A stretch of DNA of 64,000 bases, taken from contig NC_079488.1 in the NCBI RefSeq assembly GCF_020520425.1, forward strand, positions 31,921,247 to 31,985,246, written 5' to 3'. Source of the stretch: Spinacia oleracea (lineage: Eukaryota; Streptophyta; Magnoliopsida; Caryophyllales; Amaranthaceae). This document shows positions 22,304-34,409 of the stretch, one piece after another. Position 1 is the stretch's first letter, and each line of letters opens with the position of its first letter. The position numbers were made by a program, and so were the translations under genes. The notes beneath the pieces were generated by a model that worked only from the letters and a program-made list of their open reading frames with translations, made no database searches and was not told the DNA's origin.

Positions 22304-25300
22304 TTGAGGAATTCCGATGTCGCGATTCAAGACCGAGTGGGCCTTGTTTATTGGGCCTAGAGTGGGCCGCCTCTTTGCAAGTACGTTTGGTGCTGATTTA
22401 GTGTTAGAAATAAAGTTTTTAGGAGGAATATTACGCCCAAATAAAGTTTTTTCTAGGGTCGTTTCGTAGCTTGGAGCCCCCAAGTATGCATGTTGGGATG
22501 CTTCCTTTTGGCGTACGATTTTGTAGGTTCTTTTGAGAAAGATGCTTTGGGGTTCCGCTCGTGTAGGTGCGAGCTATCCCTTCCGTGGTAGGTAATGTTT
22601 TGCTACCTTTAATCCTTAATGTAGAAGTCGTGTGGCTTGCATTTTGAATTTGGGCAATAAGTAGTCTTTGCCTCTTTTACACGTGCTCTTGGTCGTGCCT
22701 ACATTAGTGCAATATGCCTTACTCTTTTTTTTTAGACTTGTACCGTGGGATGGTTGAACTTATTGTGTGACGTAGGCTTGTGTGGCCTAACAACGTGTCT
22801 TAGAACATTCCTCTAGGTGTTGGGATATCATTATTATTATTATTTTTTCTCTTTCTTTTTTATTGGAGTATTCCCTCACGCCTCGTTCAGGTCCTCGAAC
22901 AAGTGTAGCACCTTCTGCGTGGGTGTGCACGGCTTATTACTTCGTTCGATGCGAGGATTCATAGATGTTCCTTTTTTTTATCCTCGACAGCCTTTGCCTG
23001 GAGCTGATTTTCAGCGCCCAGAGCTGGGCGTCGGAATCTCTGGCGCCTGGTCCTGGGCGTTGAAAGTGAGCCCCATGCAGGACTTTCGTTTTTGCTTTGG
23101 AACGACGTAGACTGTGTAATGGGCGCTTATAGGGCGAGCGTTATGTGCATTAGTTTGACCGGAGTTTTGGTGACTCGCGATTTTCAGTTACCCTCGATAG
23201 TGGGGTGACTTTATATGTTCTAAGTAGTGCTTTAGAATTTTGGAGGGGTTGTAGTCATTCTAAGGTTCGTTTTACACGATTAAAGCTTAGGATTGTGCCC
23301 CTATGACGTGTGTATAGCATTAGCGTCGAGAATTTGCGATAAAATCGTCATTTCGAGCATTTTTAGAGTGTTTTTCTCAAGCCCCCAATTGTAGCTACGG
23401 GATTGGCTTGGTGCTATAATGCTTTGCATACGTTTTTATGCATTCATGGTGACATGGATCATGAATAGTTTGAACCAGACTCGTTTATTGCGAGGTAAGT
23501 TCGAGTAGTGATTTTCTACTTCTCATGTAAATGTCGTATTGTGCGACATTGCCATGGTCAAGGTAGTCACATGTTGAAGTGTGCCATGACCAAAAGCTAG
23601 GTGCCTTTCTTTACCCATAATCATATTTAAAAATCTTTGACTCACTTGCAACATCGAGATAAACGCATACTTAGATTAAACCAATGACACTTTATTATGT
23701 TCGAAGAAGTCTTTGAAAATTATTTGAAATCCGAGTCCTACTGTGTACAATCCGAGGTGTCCTAAGTAGGTTGACTTATAGAAGGGTTCGTACATGATTA
23801 CATGAGTGAATCATAATACTGTTACGATTTTTGAAATGCTGTCTAAGGATTTGCTGGAAGCCAGGGTGCAGGCGTCAAGGTATACTTGTGCCCGTTTGGC
23901 ATATGCTTTAGGCTTTTAGGGCCATCTTTTCCAGAATTGCGGGAATATAAATCGTTTTTAAATTGACTTAGATTTACTTGGTGTATGTGTGTACAAAAGG
24001 TCAAGGTATACTTAGTTCTTTCCCTAGCTCTTTCATTTCAATCTATAGCCCCCAATTGCTATTATGTCTTCTCATTAATGATGCTTTCAGATTTCGATTT
24101 TAGATGCCCGTGTCATATGTCTGAGTAGGGTGAGCCTTGGTTAAGTGCCAAGTCCTATTGACAACTCTGATTTTTTTTTCAAAGGGGATTCGCAAGCATT
24201 TGAATTACCATGAACGGGTGCCCTGAGTTCGAAGGAACGATGGGGCGATGCCGTAGAATAATCCTCTTTATTCCAAGCTTTACTGCCTTTACTACTTGTT
24301 GGCGATTATGACTGTGTCTAGTGGTGAAAGAAGGTCTTTAAGTGAGTTAGTTTGCTTTAGGGGGGGTCAAGTCGAGTACTTTAGAGGTCATGGACGCTTA
24401 CGCTAGCCCCTATTCAATTGAGGCAAAGCGATTTTTTGAGTCTTGGCTAAGTGCCTAGGAGTGTGAGTGCTCCTTCTGGCAAGGGTACGTGCCCTTATTA
24501 TTTTTCGATGTGTGCTCGTTTTGGCATCTTGATAACTTGGATTCTTCCTTTGACTTAAATTTTTCTTTCGACTTGGGTTGCAAGTAATTAAATTTCAATA
24601 AGGGACTCTATTTCTTATTCTTGTTATTCTATAGGCTCTAACATTTTTGCAAATTGGTTGGACCGAATCCTAGATTGCCTACGTATCCGTCTTAAATAGA
24701 TTTAATTTGGAATCAGGTCTTGCGTAGTTCTTAGCCTAGAAAATGGTTTCTTAGAATGCTGATTTTAAACAAGTACGTTCGGGTGGAATCGTAATGTTTG
24801 AAATAGGGTGAAATAAGTGAAGTTTATTATTATTTTAATCTGCCGCTTAGCCGTGAGCCAAAATTTTGTTTTATATATAATTTTTTTTAGTACATGTATT
24901 TTTTTGGTGGTACGTATATCTGAATACGTGCTGTACCCCCCCAAGTGTTCGTTATTTTTCCGTGCATGTGCGGATAAAATGACGAGCACTTCTGGACAAA
25001 ATTTGGCAAGCAGAGAGATTCACCGCCCAGGCTGGGGCGTTAAAGATTTCGGCGCCCAGCTGTGGGCGCTGAAAATTATTTCTGGGCGGATCTTTTTTGG
25101 TGCGCTAAATGCTTCTTTTTCTTTTTAGACTAACTTTAGAGGCGCTTTGCAAAGTTCTTTTTTATTATTCACATTTTATTTTTTTATTTTTTTCTTACGT
25201 TGAGTGTAGAATGTACTTTTCATTTGTTTTCTTTTCTATTCGTGACTCAAGACGGTTTAAAAGATGGGTTGAATGAGGTAGGATAATTTGTATAGGTATT

Positions 25301-25308
25301 AGTCAAGC
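22304..25308 (+). mobile_element. Ty3-type element internal region, non-coding
   Basis: This follows the PBS and so is the 5' internal part of the plus element. No gag or pol domain is visible. It carries gcgcccag/ctgggcg doublets at about 22996-23062 and 25023-25075. The leader is strikingly long and non-coding, as in Ogre-like elements. I see nothing else in it. Confidence 0.5.
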
Positions 25309-25689
25309 ATGAGGATTTCATCTACTAGGACTCACAATTTGCAGCTTCGTTCTAGTGTCCTGAGTTTACATCAACCAAGGCCAATGAGTACCATGGGGAC
25401 GGCTCAAGGGTATATCAACAGGATGTATCCAAACAAGTTATATGGTCATTATGCTAATGGTGGTGTAAGAGCAGGTTTGGGCTTTGGAAATAATGGGTAT
25501 GACGCACGTATCAATGGCCGCGCGTGTTTTGCAGTTGATAACAAGTTCAAGAACAAGAGTCGAGGTAATGGTTTCTTGGGTTATGGCAATGAGAACATGG
25601 ATGGGTTAAATGAGCTGAACAGGGGCCCCAGAGCGAAGGCGTCTAAGAACATAAGGATTGGAAAGGGTAGACATCGTAGAATTTTATGA
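25309..25689 (+). pseudogene. ECT-type YTH protein fragment in retroelement
   Basis: An uninterrupted 126-codon frame carries text typical of the region just N-terminal to the YTH domain of plant ECT proteins, which read N6-methyladenosine in mRNA: MGTAQGYINRMYPNKLYGHY, then GLGFGNNGYDARINGR, then GFLGYGNENMDGLNELNRGP and RAKASKN. Similarity stops near codon 118, and the YTH domain itself is absent. No intron or splice signals interrupt the fragment, which could mean an mRNA-derived copy or simply one genomic exon. It lies in the internal region of the Ty3-type element, on the sense strand, about 3 kb after the PBS. Confidence 0.75.
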
Positions 25690-26424
25690 TTTGGATTGGG
25701 GGCTAACTCAATTCTTCCCCTTCGTTTTACCTGGGTAGATTTCGTAATTTGGGAAGTACGGGCTAAGTATTTCATGGCTCGCTCTTTCTTTTCTCTTTCT
25801 ATTTTTTCTTTCTTTTTGCTTAGGATTTCTCCCCAACATAAATCCTTCAATTTTTTATTTGGGCTAAAAGGTAGATGGTTGTGGTCTTTGAGTCACGAGG
25901 CGAGAATGAGTGAGCCTCGTTTAGTAGGCCTATAGTGGACCTTTAACTTTAGTAGGCCTAGGGTGGACCTTTAGCTTTAGTAGGCCTAGGGTGGACCTTT
26001 AAATTGTCTTACTTTGCAAGCGTATTTAGTCGTTTAAAATGTGCAAATAGCGTAGATTCGAAATATTGTTTTTACTTTATTGAAATTTAACGAAAGAATT
26101 ACATCGAAAATAATTTTTTTTGCTTCTTTTCAGATTCCAGTTTCTGGGATTTAATTGGAAATTGTGATTTAGACTCGAACTTTCATTAATCTTTCTGATT
26201 ATAGCCCGTGTATGAACACAAGGAGGTGGCCTAGACTCAAAATAATGACGTGGCGTAAGCCTATAATACTTGACCAAGCGACTCTCAGACTTAGGTTAAT
26301 TGGACCATAACTTTCGTTGGTTGACACTTTAGATTTTAACCCTTGGGTGTTCATTTGTCATGCGCCATTTTGCTTAATGTTGGAAAGGTAGTTAGTCGGG
26401 GAGATCGAATTTTCATTTTTGCAA
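25690..26424 (+). mobile_element. Ty3-type internal region up to CACTA insertion
   Basis: Non-coding. A 28-bp unit with taggcctagggtggaccttt is repeated three times at about 25925-26000. Three bases, caa (26422-26424), are the target duplication of the CACTA element that follows. Confidence 0.55.
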
Positions 26425-26700
26425 CACTAGAGGAAAAAACATCATAAGTTGCCCTTAAAATAGGCTTATAAGTTGCCAATTATAAGGGCAACATATGGGG
26501 GGGTCACTTTTGTGAAATTATCAAAAGTTGCCTTTAACAAGGGCAACTTATGTGAAACTTATAAGTTGCCCTTGTTTGCAGCCCTTGTTGCAAACAAGGG
26601 CAACTTATAAGCTTCACATAAGTTGCTCTTGTTTTAAACAAGGGCAACTTATAAGCTTCACATAAGTTGCTCTTGTTGCAAACAAGGGCAACTTTTGAGT
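26425..26700. repeat. CACTA subterminal repeats (left)
   Basis: At least ten copies of a motif like ataagttgccctt occur in both orientations, some as palindromic pairs around aaacaagggcaac. The same motif returns at 32635-32690 near the other end. Confidence 0.8.
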
Positions 26701-26944
26701 TTTTTTTTTTTTTTAAAAAAAAAATACTGCAATATAATTCCTGATATTTGCAATATAAAATTCTGCATTATAATTTATAGAATACTATTTCACCAAACAT
26801 CAGTTTGACATTCCTCAAAAATGATATTAATTTCAAATTTCCAATAATATTACCGTATTAATTCAAATGTAATTAATTAAATCGATAAATAACAAAATAA
26901 TGTAAGAGTAACGGATAACTACAAGCTTGTTCTACTTATTACAC

Positions 26945-27047
26945 TGAGGGTAGTTCACAATCGTTGAAGTAAGTAGCCCACTTGTCTCGAACTTCATCCA
27001 ACTCCTCCTTGGTAAAGGTCCCCTCCCTTGGAGTTTTGAAAACCTTT
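26945..27047 (-). CDS. Terminal exon of CACTA-borne gene, homologous to 2381-2476
   Basis: The minus-strand frame reads VFKTPREGTFTKEELDEVRD then KWATYFNDCELPSV and stops at 26945. It is homologous to the exon at 2381-2476 (shared core DE-RDKWA-YF). Both lie between the element's end and the 170-bp array. The 5' limit at 27047 is approximate. The protein is not recognised. Confidence 0.55.
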
Positions 27048-27129
27048 AAAAGAACAACGTACATGCAAACCAATAAATTAAATTAAGTTTCATATACGAA
27101 AACAGAAATTATATTGGTCACGAAAACAA

Positions 27130-28310
27130 CTTTCTGAGTGTACTAAGATTCATTTCAAGTTCTTTATGCACATCTAAGGCTCATATGGCTCGATATAGAT
27201 CATATTTGGCCATAAATGGAATTTTTGATCCCATATATCAACAAATGAACCTAATGACACTTTCTAAATCTTATTCATGATTCATATAATTAGTTATATA
27301 TTTATAAGACTCATTTCAAGTTCGTTATTCACGCCTATGGGTCATTTGGGTCGATATATGTCATTTATGGCCAAAAATGGCATTTTTGATCCCAACTACC
27401 AACAAACGAACCTATTTCCACATTCTAACCCTTTTTCATGATTAATATGATTAGTTATATGTTTATTAAACTCATTTCAAGTTCGCTATGCAATCCTAAG
27501 GGTCATTTGGGTCGATATATGCCATTTATGGTCAAAAATGACATTTTCGATCCCAAGTACCAACAAACGAACCTATTTCCATATTCTAAACGTTTTTTTC
27601 ATGATTTATATGATTAATTATATGTTTATAAGACTCATTTTAAGTTCGTTATGCACGCCTATGGGTCATTTGGGTCGATATAGGTCATTTATGGCCAAAA
27701 ATGGCATTTTCGATCCCAACTACCAACAAACGAACTTATATCCACATTCTAAACCTTTTTCATGATTTAGATGATTAGTTATATGATTATAAGACTCATT
27801 TCAAGTTCGTTATGCACGCTTATGGTTCATTTGGGTCGATATAGGTCATTTATAGCCAAAAATGGCATTTTCGATCCCAACTACCATCAAACGAACTTAT
27901 ATTCAAATTCTAAACGTTTTTCATGATTCATATGATTAGTTATATGTTTATTAAACTCATTTCAAGTTCGTTATGCACGCCTAAGGGTCATTTGTGTCGA
28001 TATAGGTCATTTATGGCAAAAAATTGCATTTTTGATCCCAACTACCAACAAATAAACCTGTTTCCACATTCTAAACCTTTTTATTGATTCATATGATTAT
28101 TTATATGTTTATGAAACTCATTTCAAGTTCGTTATGCACGCCTATGGGTTATTTGGGTCGATATAGGCCGTTTATGGTCAAAAATGGCATTTTTGATCCC
28201 AACTACCAACAAACGAACCTATTTCCACATTCTAAATCTTTTTAATGATTCATATAATTAGTTATATGTTTATGAAACTCATTTCAAGTCTTAGACGATG
28301 TGCATAAGTA
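27130..28310. repeat. Tandem array of about 170 bp, 7 units, in CACTA
   Basis: Each unit has catttcaagttcgttatgca, gtcatttgggtcgatatagg, ggccaaaaatggcattt, gatcccaactaccaacaaac and tgattagttatatgttta. Units recur near 27150, 27310, 27470, 27640, 27800, 27960 and 28110. Frames across it are by-products. Its sequence is different from the array at 1033-2165, though period and position in the element match. Confidence 0.85.
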
Positions 28311-28743
28311 GCTCGGAATGGCATTTTAGGCTACATATGACCTACAACGACCAAAACGAGTCTTAGATGTGCATAAATAGCTCGGAATAAGTCTTATAAA
28401 CTTTAAACTAATCATATTAAACATGTAATTGGTTTAGAATGTTTACTTAGAAAATGATGAACTTGGCTTTGCAAAGCTGTAAATATGACAAATTGATAAC
28501 GTCATACACAATGTATTTGACTTTTCTGTCTTATTGGCTTTTGCAGAAACCTCTTAACTGGAATCTCAAAACCTCTTAACTTCAATGCATCAAAGACCAA
28601 ATATAATAAAAACAACTGAGTATCTACTTCACAAAAGAAAACTTCTAAAATCCCTTCACAAGTTGCAATCCTTATCATATAATGCAACGAAAAAATATTA
28701 ACAGCGTGCTATTAATATAGAAATACAGGCAGTTTAACCATAC

Positions 28744-30245
28744 CTGCACTGCTTGATCAAAGGCACATGATATTCCAAAAAGGTCTTGGATTTGTTTTAT
28801 TGCATATGGAATAGAGCGCCTAGTATCAATCAGGTGGAAAACAAGCAGACAACAATCTAGGATAATCCTCCATGCATCACCAGTTAGCCTGACTGCTTCC
28901 TTCTCCAGAGCTACTTCCACAGCTAATTCACCCTTTGTACTGCTACACCCTTTGTACTGCTACACCCTTTGTACTGCTACAAGGACTTTGCACCCAAGTT
29001 GTTGTGACTGGATTAATCCAGATAATATTGACGGTAGAAATTCGAGGATTGCCTGTAAGATAATGACAAAATTTCAAAGTGTACCAAATTTAACCTATCT
29101 GCCGGAGAAAAAGTTGAGAGAAAGAACAACTATAGATTTATACCAGCCTCACTCGGTATAGAAGCAGTATCCCAATTCATGTTAAACAATTAACAATCTA
29201 TTAAAATTCTTTTGGAAAATCTCATTAGTATGACAGAAAATAAACTACACAAGGATTGGACAAGAATTCCACCTTTGATACTGCAAAAAGGAGCTCCATT
29301 TCAAACCTATGTTGCACTTACAATCAGTAAAAATAGCGTTGTTAGTGTTATCCCATGTTTACTGCCTACGCTATACAAAAACAATAACCCAACACATTTT
29401 GCGGTATAAAGAGGCAACAAATACGTAGTTTCTAACCCTTCTGCCAGTCTACCCCATAAGTTAGTAATTTCTACTTTTAACTATTTTAAAATATAGTTAA
29501 AAACTCAAAACTGCATGAACATGTGAATACATTATACGTCAATACAGTTAATAGTAGACAGAAATCAATCCATATTTCCCTTTTTTTGGTACTTACAAAA
29601 TGTTATCAATATGACGGGAAAGAGGGAATAACTCTAATAAGAGTAATATATTTTCCACAAAATTGTAACTGAAACTCCGAAAATGCAACACTGTTAAAGC
29701 AGATACTTATCTCCTCATTGCAACAATATCTATCTTCAGAAGGAACTAAATGGCCCAGTCTTGAGCAATATACTAACTACCATCACCTACACAAATTACT
29801 ATGTGCAGCACAACTTACCGTTTTACTAAGAAACATTGTTTATATGATGAAGATTGACCTCAAGACAAGTGAACATAAAAGGCATTTCAATTGGTGCATA
29901 CTTTAGCTATCTTACTTTGAAACAGAAATGAACTCAACTACAGAGAAGGAAATTGACTGTGGAGACAGAACATTTCAATTGAGTAGATCAAACAAATCAA
30001 AGAATAAAAAATTTCACATAAATTCATACAGCAAGAAATCAAAGAACGTCACTAAACAAATGCTTAAAACTTCTACAAACTGAGTAGATCAAATAAATTT
30101 CAAGGGAGAACTTAAGTAAAGAAGAACCTTTAATGATTGTGTCCAACAGAACAGGGCAGATCATATCCGCCATGATATGCTTTGTTCTTTCTAAATCGGT
30201 GTCGGTCATGTCTTGCCAGATTGTGTCCAACAAATGAATGGAGCT
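28744..30245 (-). pseudogene. NRPD1/NRPE1: Captured NRPD1/NRPE1 exons (Pol IV/V largest subunit)
   Basis: These plant RNA polymerases make transcripts for RNA-directed DNA methylation. Exon I (30245-30128) encodes LDTIWQDMTDTDLERTKHIM and CPVLLDTIIK. After a GT donor, the split glycine codon continues in correct phase into exon II (29052-28744), which encodes NPRISTVNIIWINPVTTTWV and, further on, GDAWRIILDCC, LIDTRRSIPYAIKQIQDL and GISCAFDQAVQ before a GT donor. Intact splice sites show that genomic DNA was copied. A 17-bp unit is triplicated in exon II (28929-28979) and breaks the frame. Polymerase domains before and after are missing. I cannot decide between NRPD1 and NRPE1. Confidence 0.85.
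28929..28979. repeat. 17-bp triplication in captured exon
   Basis: caccctttgtactgcta is present three times in a row, with a further partial copy. Two extra copies add 34 bp, which is not a multiple of three, so the exon's frame is lost. Confidence 0.92.
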
Positions 30246-30299
30246 CCTAAACTATCCTACGACTATTAATATACAAATGCTTCAAATCAGCAGTTCGAT

Positions 30300-32270
30300 A
30301 TAAAGAAAACTTTGCATGCAGCAAAAATCATGTTAATTGCACTCACCAGAGGATAACAAGTCTGCTGGAGAAGGGGGAAGAAAGAAAGACTGGAAAGCCC
30401 AAAATGTACAACAAAAAGCTCTCCTAGAAGGTTAAAAAGCGAAAAGCATAAAAAGTAGAAAGAATTGGAGTACCATTGCTTTATAAGAAACCACATTTCT
30501 CCTGATAAAGCTATGCGATTTCTGTATAAGAAACCACATTCACCCTAATAACGCTATTGACATTGCTTTATAATAAACCACATTCCCCCTTATAAAACTG
30601 AGAGAGCAATGGAAGAACAACAAAAGTACACCCAAGAAAAGAAGAAAGAGCGGGGGGGGAGGGGGGGGGGGCGGTAAACAATAACTGGTTTTGATTTTCT
30701 TTTCAGTTTATGGCTATCTACCAGCTCGCCATTAATGACATTTTCAGAAGGTTGATCAACTGAGGTGATAATTTAGTTTAGTTGTTTAGTTGGGGGGGGT
30801 AAACAATAACTGGATTTGTTTAGTTGTTCTTACATCATGATATAGTGCTGGTTGTATTATATGAGACCTTAAGCTATACTTTTATCATGTTATTGCTGAT
30901 TCGAGCCAACTGGAGCAGCCACAACAGCAGCAATACAAAGCCAACTGCAGCAGCAACTAGTCAACTACAGCAGCAGTATAAAGCAGTACAGAAACAGTAT
31001 CCGAGCAGAGCAAAACAGAAGAGAAGTATAGTGCAGAACAAAAGCAGTACAAAAGACATACACAGATGCACATTAGAAGCAACAGAGAGATTCAAGAACT
31101 CATCCTTTCTCAATTAATGTCCATATTTCATTCACCACTACAGCCAAGCAGACACTTATTTATCGTATGATCTACTTTTTAAAAAACCTTCGACCATGAC
31201 AGCCTAACTACTCCCATTGCGGAACTGATTCCACTTTCATAGCAATTTTCAACACCAAGAACTCCTGTATTATTTCTTATCGTGATCCATTTATCTGCCA
31301 ATTGGTTCCTATTTAATCTCAAAATATGAGTTAGCTAACAACTTAGAGTACTCTTAGCTGGAAACTTGCTAATCATATCCCGATGATCAAAACAATATAA
31401 ATGGAGATCAAAATTGATAACCATAGTCTCATTATCAAAACTTGAAATTCCAAATGGCACTGAATGGTATATTCATAACTCGTTGATATTCCTACTGTTA
31501 CTTGTATGGCATAACTAGTAAAAATGTATAATTAAATATATGGCAGAGTAGATAATTCTCCTTATCCTTCTAAAACTATAAACTATATCCAGCAGCACCC
31601 ATGTTAACTGTGAAAATAATGTCAAGTACCAGCAAGTCCTCAACTTATTCACGGTCAGCAATATAACTAGTCCACTACACTAATAGATCAACCAACAGGA
31701 AACCTCATTTTAGATCAACCAAAAAACAAAACCCAACAATTTAAACAAATGACATGAGGTTTCTTCTGAATTCGAAATCATAAGATAATAAAAGTATTAT
31801 TAAACTAAAAACTTAATGCAAAAAGAAACAGAGAACGAATCAAGCAATAAGACCACAAATTTAACATGAACAAACACTACCACCGAGCAATAGATATTGA
31901 AGAAAATAGATTCAAATATACAATAAAAAAACTCGATCATCTTATTGCTAATTACAAAAATTAAAATCATATTATTGTCGCAAAAGCATCTCACTAAAAT
32001 TCTCAACCCAAGAAAACTAAAACTCGATCATATTATTGCTAATTATTAAATTAAAATCAAAACCTAAATCAGAAAATAATTTAGAAAACCTAATATCTAA
32101 CCTTGTAAATCATGGAAAATAACCAAAATTTCGGAACATGAAGAGAGAAATTTGAATAAGCTTATACCAAGAAAACCCCCAAATTGAAACCCCAAGCAAG
32201 ACTAGAAAAAAGATCAAGAACAAAACATACCCAGAGATCGAAATTCAAAAGGTGGGGGACAAATTAGTAC
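30300..32270. other. CACTA interior, no gene recognised
   Basis: AT-rich sequence with a poly-G run (30650-30672) and a cagcagcaacta-rich stretch (30915-31010). No further exon of the captured gene could be identified; it may be intron. Confidence 0.4.
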
Positions 32271-32271
32271 C

Positions 32272-32410
32272 TCAAAGTCTTTAGATTTCGTTTGCAATGT
32301 GTCGTACAGCTTCAAATTGAGAGAGCAATTTGAGCTTGAGTGTAATCTAGATCAATGTCGGCAGAGAAAGCGAGAGAGTAATGGGGTTTAGGGTTGAGAG
32401 TAAAGGTTAA
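32272..32410 (-). promoter_or_regulatory. Possible captured 5' untranslated exon in CACTA
   Basis: On the minus strand, ctctcaaccctaaacccc is followed by ttactctctcgctttctctg, text typical of plant leaders, and by a good donor (TTTGAG then GTACTAAT) at 32272. It lies upstream of the captured NRPD1/NRPE1 exons on the same strand. The transcription start is not located. Confidence 0.35.
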
Positions 32411-32699
32411 GAGAGGGTGCGAGCGTGTGAGTGTGGTTTCTCCGGTGGCTTCGCCGGTCACCTGTGCAGGGAGATGTTATGATGGAGCTGTGAGAGACGT
32501 TGGATTGTCGTTGGATTGCAGGGAAGAGAGACTGTCGTTTTTTTTTTTTTAATTCCTAGATTAAGGTTGCGCTTTTTTTTTGGGAAAATTTTCAGATTTT
32601 AAATTTTTTTTTTTTATTTTTTTTTTGTTCCTTAAAGGTTGCACTTGTTTGATAAGGGCAACCTTTGATGAGCAACCTATAAGGATTTTTCCTCTAATG

Positions 32700-34390
32700 C
32701 AAGACTAGAATCATTAGTGCGGCTTCCCTTTTAGTGTGTATTGCTTTACCCCGATGGTAGCCTTATGGCATGCCGATTTGGGTGTTTTCATGGATCGTCA
32801 TGTTGCATTTATGGAAAATCTTTTAGTCCGTACTTAGGAGTTTTTCAAGGAGCGAGTGGCTCGAGAGGACTATGATAGTCGTGACCCAATGTGATATTTA
32901 GCCTTGAGGCCATTAATTAATTTTTTTATGCCAATGGTATATATTGACACCTTAGGTTCACTTTGGGGGTTGTGCGACTATGGGGGAATCATTTTCAGAA
33001 GGTGACTGTTTTCATTTTGCAAATACTATAATATATTCTTTTTATTGGTGAGAGAGAGTATTGAGGCCGTAGATTCTTAGCAAGGGATGACAATTACATA
33101 TGGGTGTTTATTGATTTAAATGTTAGGAAGGGAGACTCAATATGGTTTAACCCTTTTAACTTACAGAACAACACCAAGCATTAGGACCGATTCTATGGAT
33201 AAGACAACTAAGACTTAGGATTTAGATTGTACTTTGGCATAGCCTAGTCTAGACTCGGATTTATTTTTTATTCGAACATTATTTTTCCTTGAAGACTCTA
33301 TTTGAACATTATTTTTTGAATACTTTGCCCATGTGACATTCAAGGTTATTTCAATTAGCATGCTCGGTTTTGGAGCCGAACATTGTCGTCATAGGAGGCC
33401 TAACAACGACACAAAGAGTTATTTTATTTTTTACAAGTCGCTTTTAGAATCGAGTGCCTTTTCATACGCCCTCGCAGCAATTTTCACGAATTTTCTTTTA
33501 CTGCTACGTATGTTTTTTTTACGCGGGCACCGAGGCTGCTGCGCCTAACCAAAAGGCCAGGCAGCAACTTCAGCGCCCAACGAAGGGCGTGAGAAATATT
33601 GGCGCCCAGCCAGGGGCGTTGAAAATGCGTCCCTGGCTGGTTCTCGTTTTCTGTTTGCGTCTACTTTTTGTTTATGCGACTTTGATTTTGCTTGCTTGCC
33701 TAATAACGTCCTTTACGCGTTGTGCAGCGTTTGTGGGATTCGTTACAGGCCATCCCGAGCGTCGCTTATTTTTGTGGCGATCGTTCGGGTTTGCGGAACA
33801 TGTATTTTGGTATAACTCTTTGGCCAATCGGTTTATGAATGTTTGGGCAATTTTTAAGGTCGTTGGTTTTCTAACGTTGTTTGTCACACACAATCACATA
33901 TTTCGCTACACATAACTAACATTACATCATGAGGCAATAATAATATCTCATGTAGTTTATGATAGGCTTCTATGGGTAGTATTTGCGCCTGGCTTGGTAC
34001 CGCTTCTATCGCAGATCCAACACGTGCCCCGGTCGAGGTAGTGCCTTCAACAGACGAATTTCGCCCAAGAGGCCAATCACGATGTAAGCCAAGGGGGCAT
34101 GCACCGATGAGAGGGACCTAATGGGCGAGCGATTGGGTTTGGGACGGGTGTACTACTAGCGAAAGTGCCGAGTGGACAACATTCGAAGCGTATGCACCCC
34201 CCGGTTGGCGATGGGTATCCTTAGTCCTAACTCCCTGAGGGAGCCAAGATTCGTTATGCGGTTCTGTCCGTTCACATTAATATGCTGATTTCCAGGTCGT
34301 CCCAACTTGATGGGGAAATAAACGCGGGGTAGGATCGTTTCACCCTTCGGCTATTTTGATTACCTACGAGCACGAGTATTTCCTTCACTA
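32700..34390 (-). mobile_element. Ty3-type internal region, right side
   Basis: This continues the retroelement after the CACTA element. The right edge abuts a minus-strand PBS, so at least its right part is the 5' internal region of a minus-strand element. A gcgccca doublet lies at 33571-33625. No gag or pol domain is seen, and the frame at 33454-33915 has no known motif. Confidence 0.5.
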
Positions 34391-34408
34391 TCCCCAGCGG
34401 AGTCGCCA
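34391..34408 (-). promoter_or_regulatory. Primer binding site, minus
   Basis: On the minus strand TGGCGACTCCGCTGGGGA lies one base inside the LTR; it differs by one base from the plus-strand site at 22286 and points towards it. Confidence 0.7.
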
Positions 34409-34409
34409 C

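Larger units (their letters stand above)
26425..32699 (-). mobile_element. Complete non-autonomous CACTA element (6275 bp) with captured gene
   Basis: The left terminus is CACTAGAGGAAAAA and the right terminus is its complement with one mismatch (tttttcctctaatg). The flanks are a perfect 3-bp duplication, caa, at 26422-26424 and 32700-32702. Subterminal aagttgccctt/aagggcaactt motifs occur many times at 26450-26700 and again at 32635-32690. Inside, on the minus strand, are a possible 5' untranslated exon, two exons from an NRPD1/NRPE1 gene, a 170-bp tandem array and a terminal exon like that of the CACTA element ending at 3045. No transposase was seen, so it would need one supplied from elsewhere. 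Confidence 0.9.
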
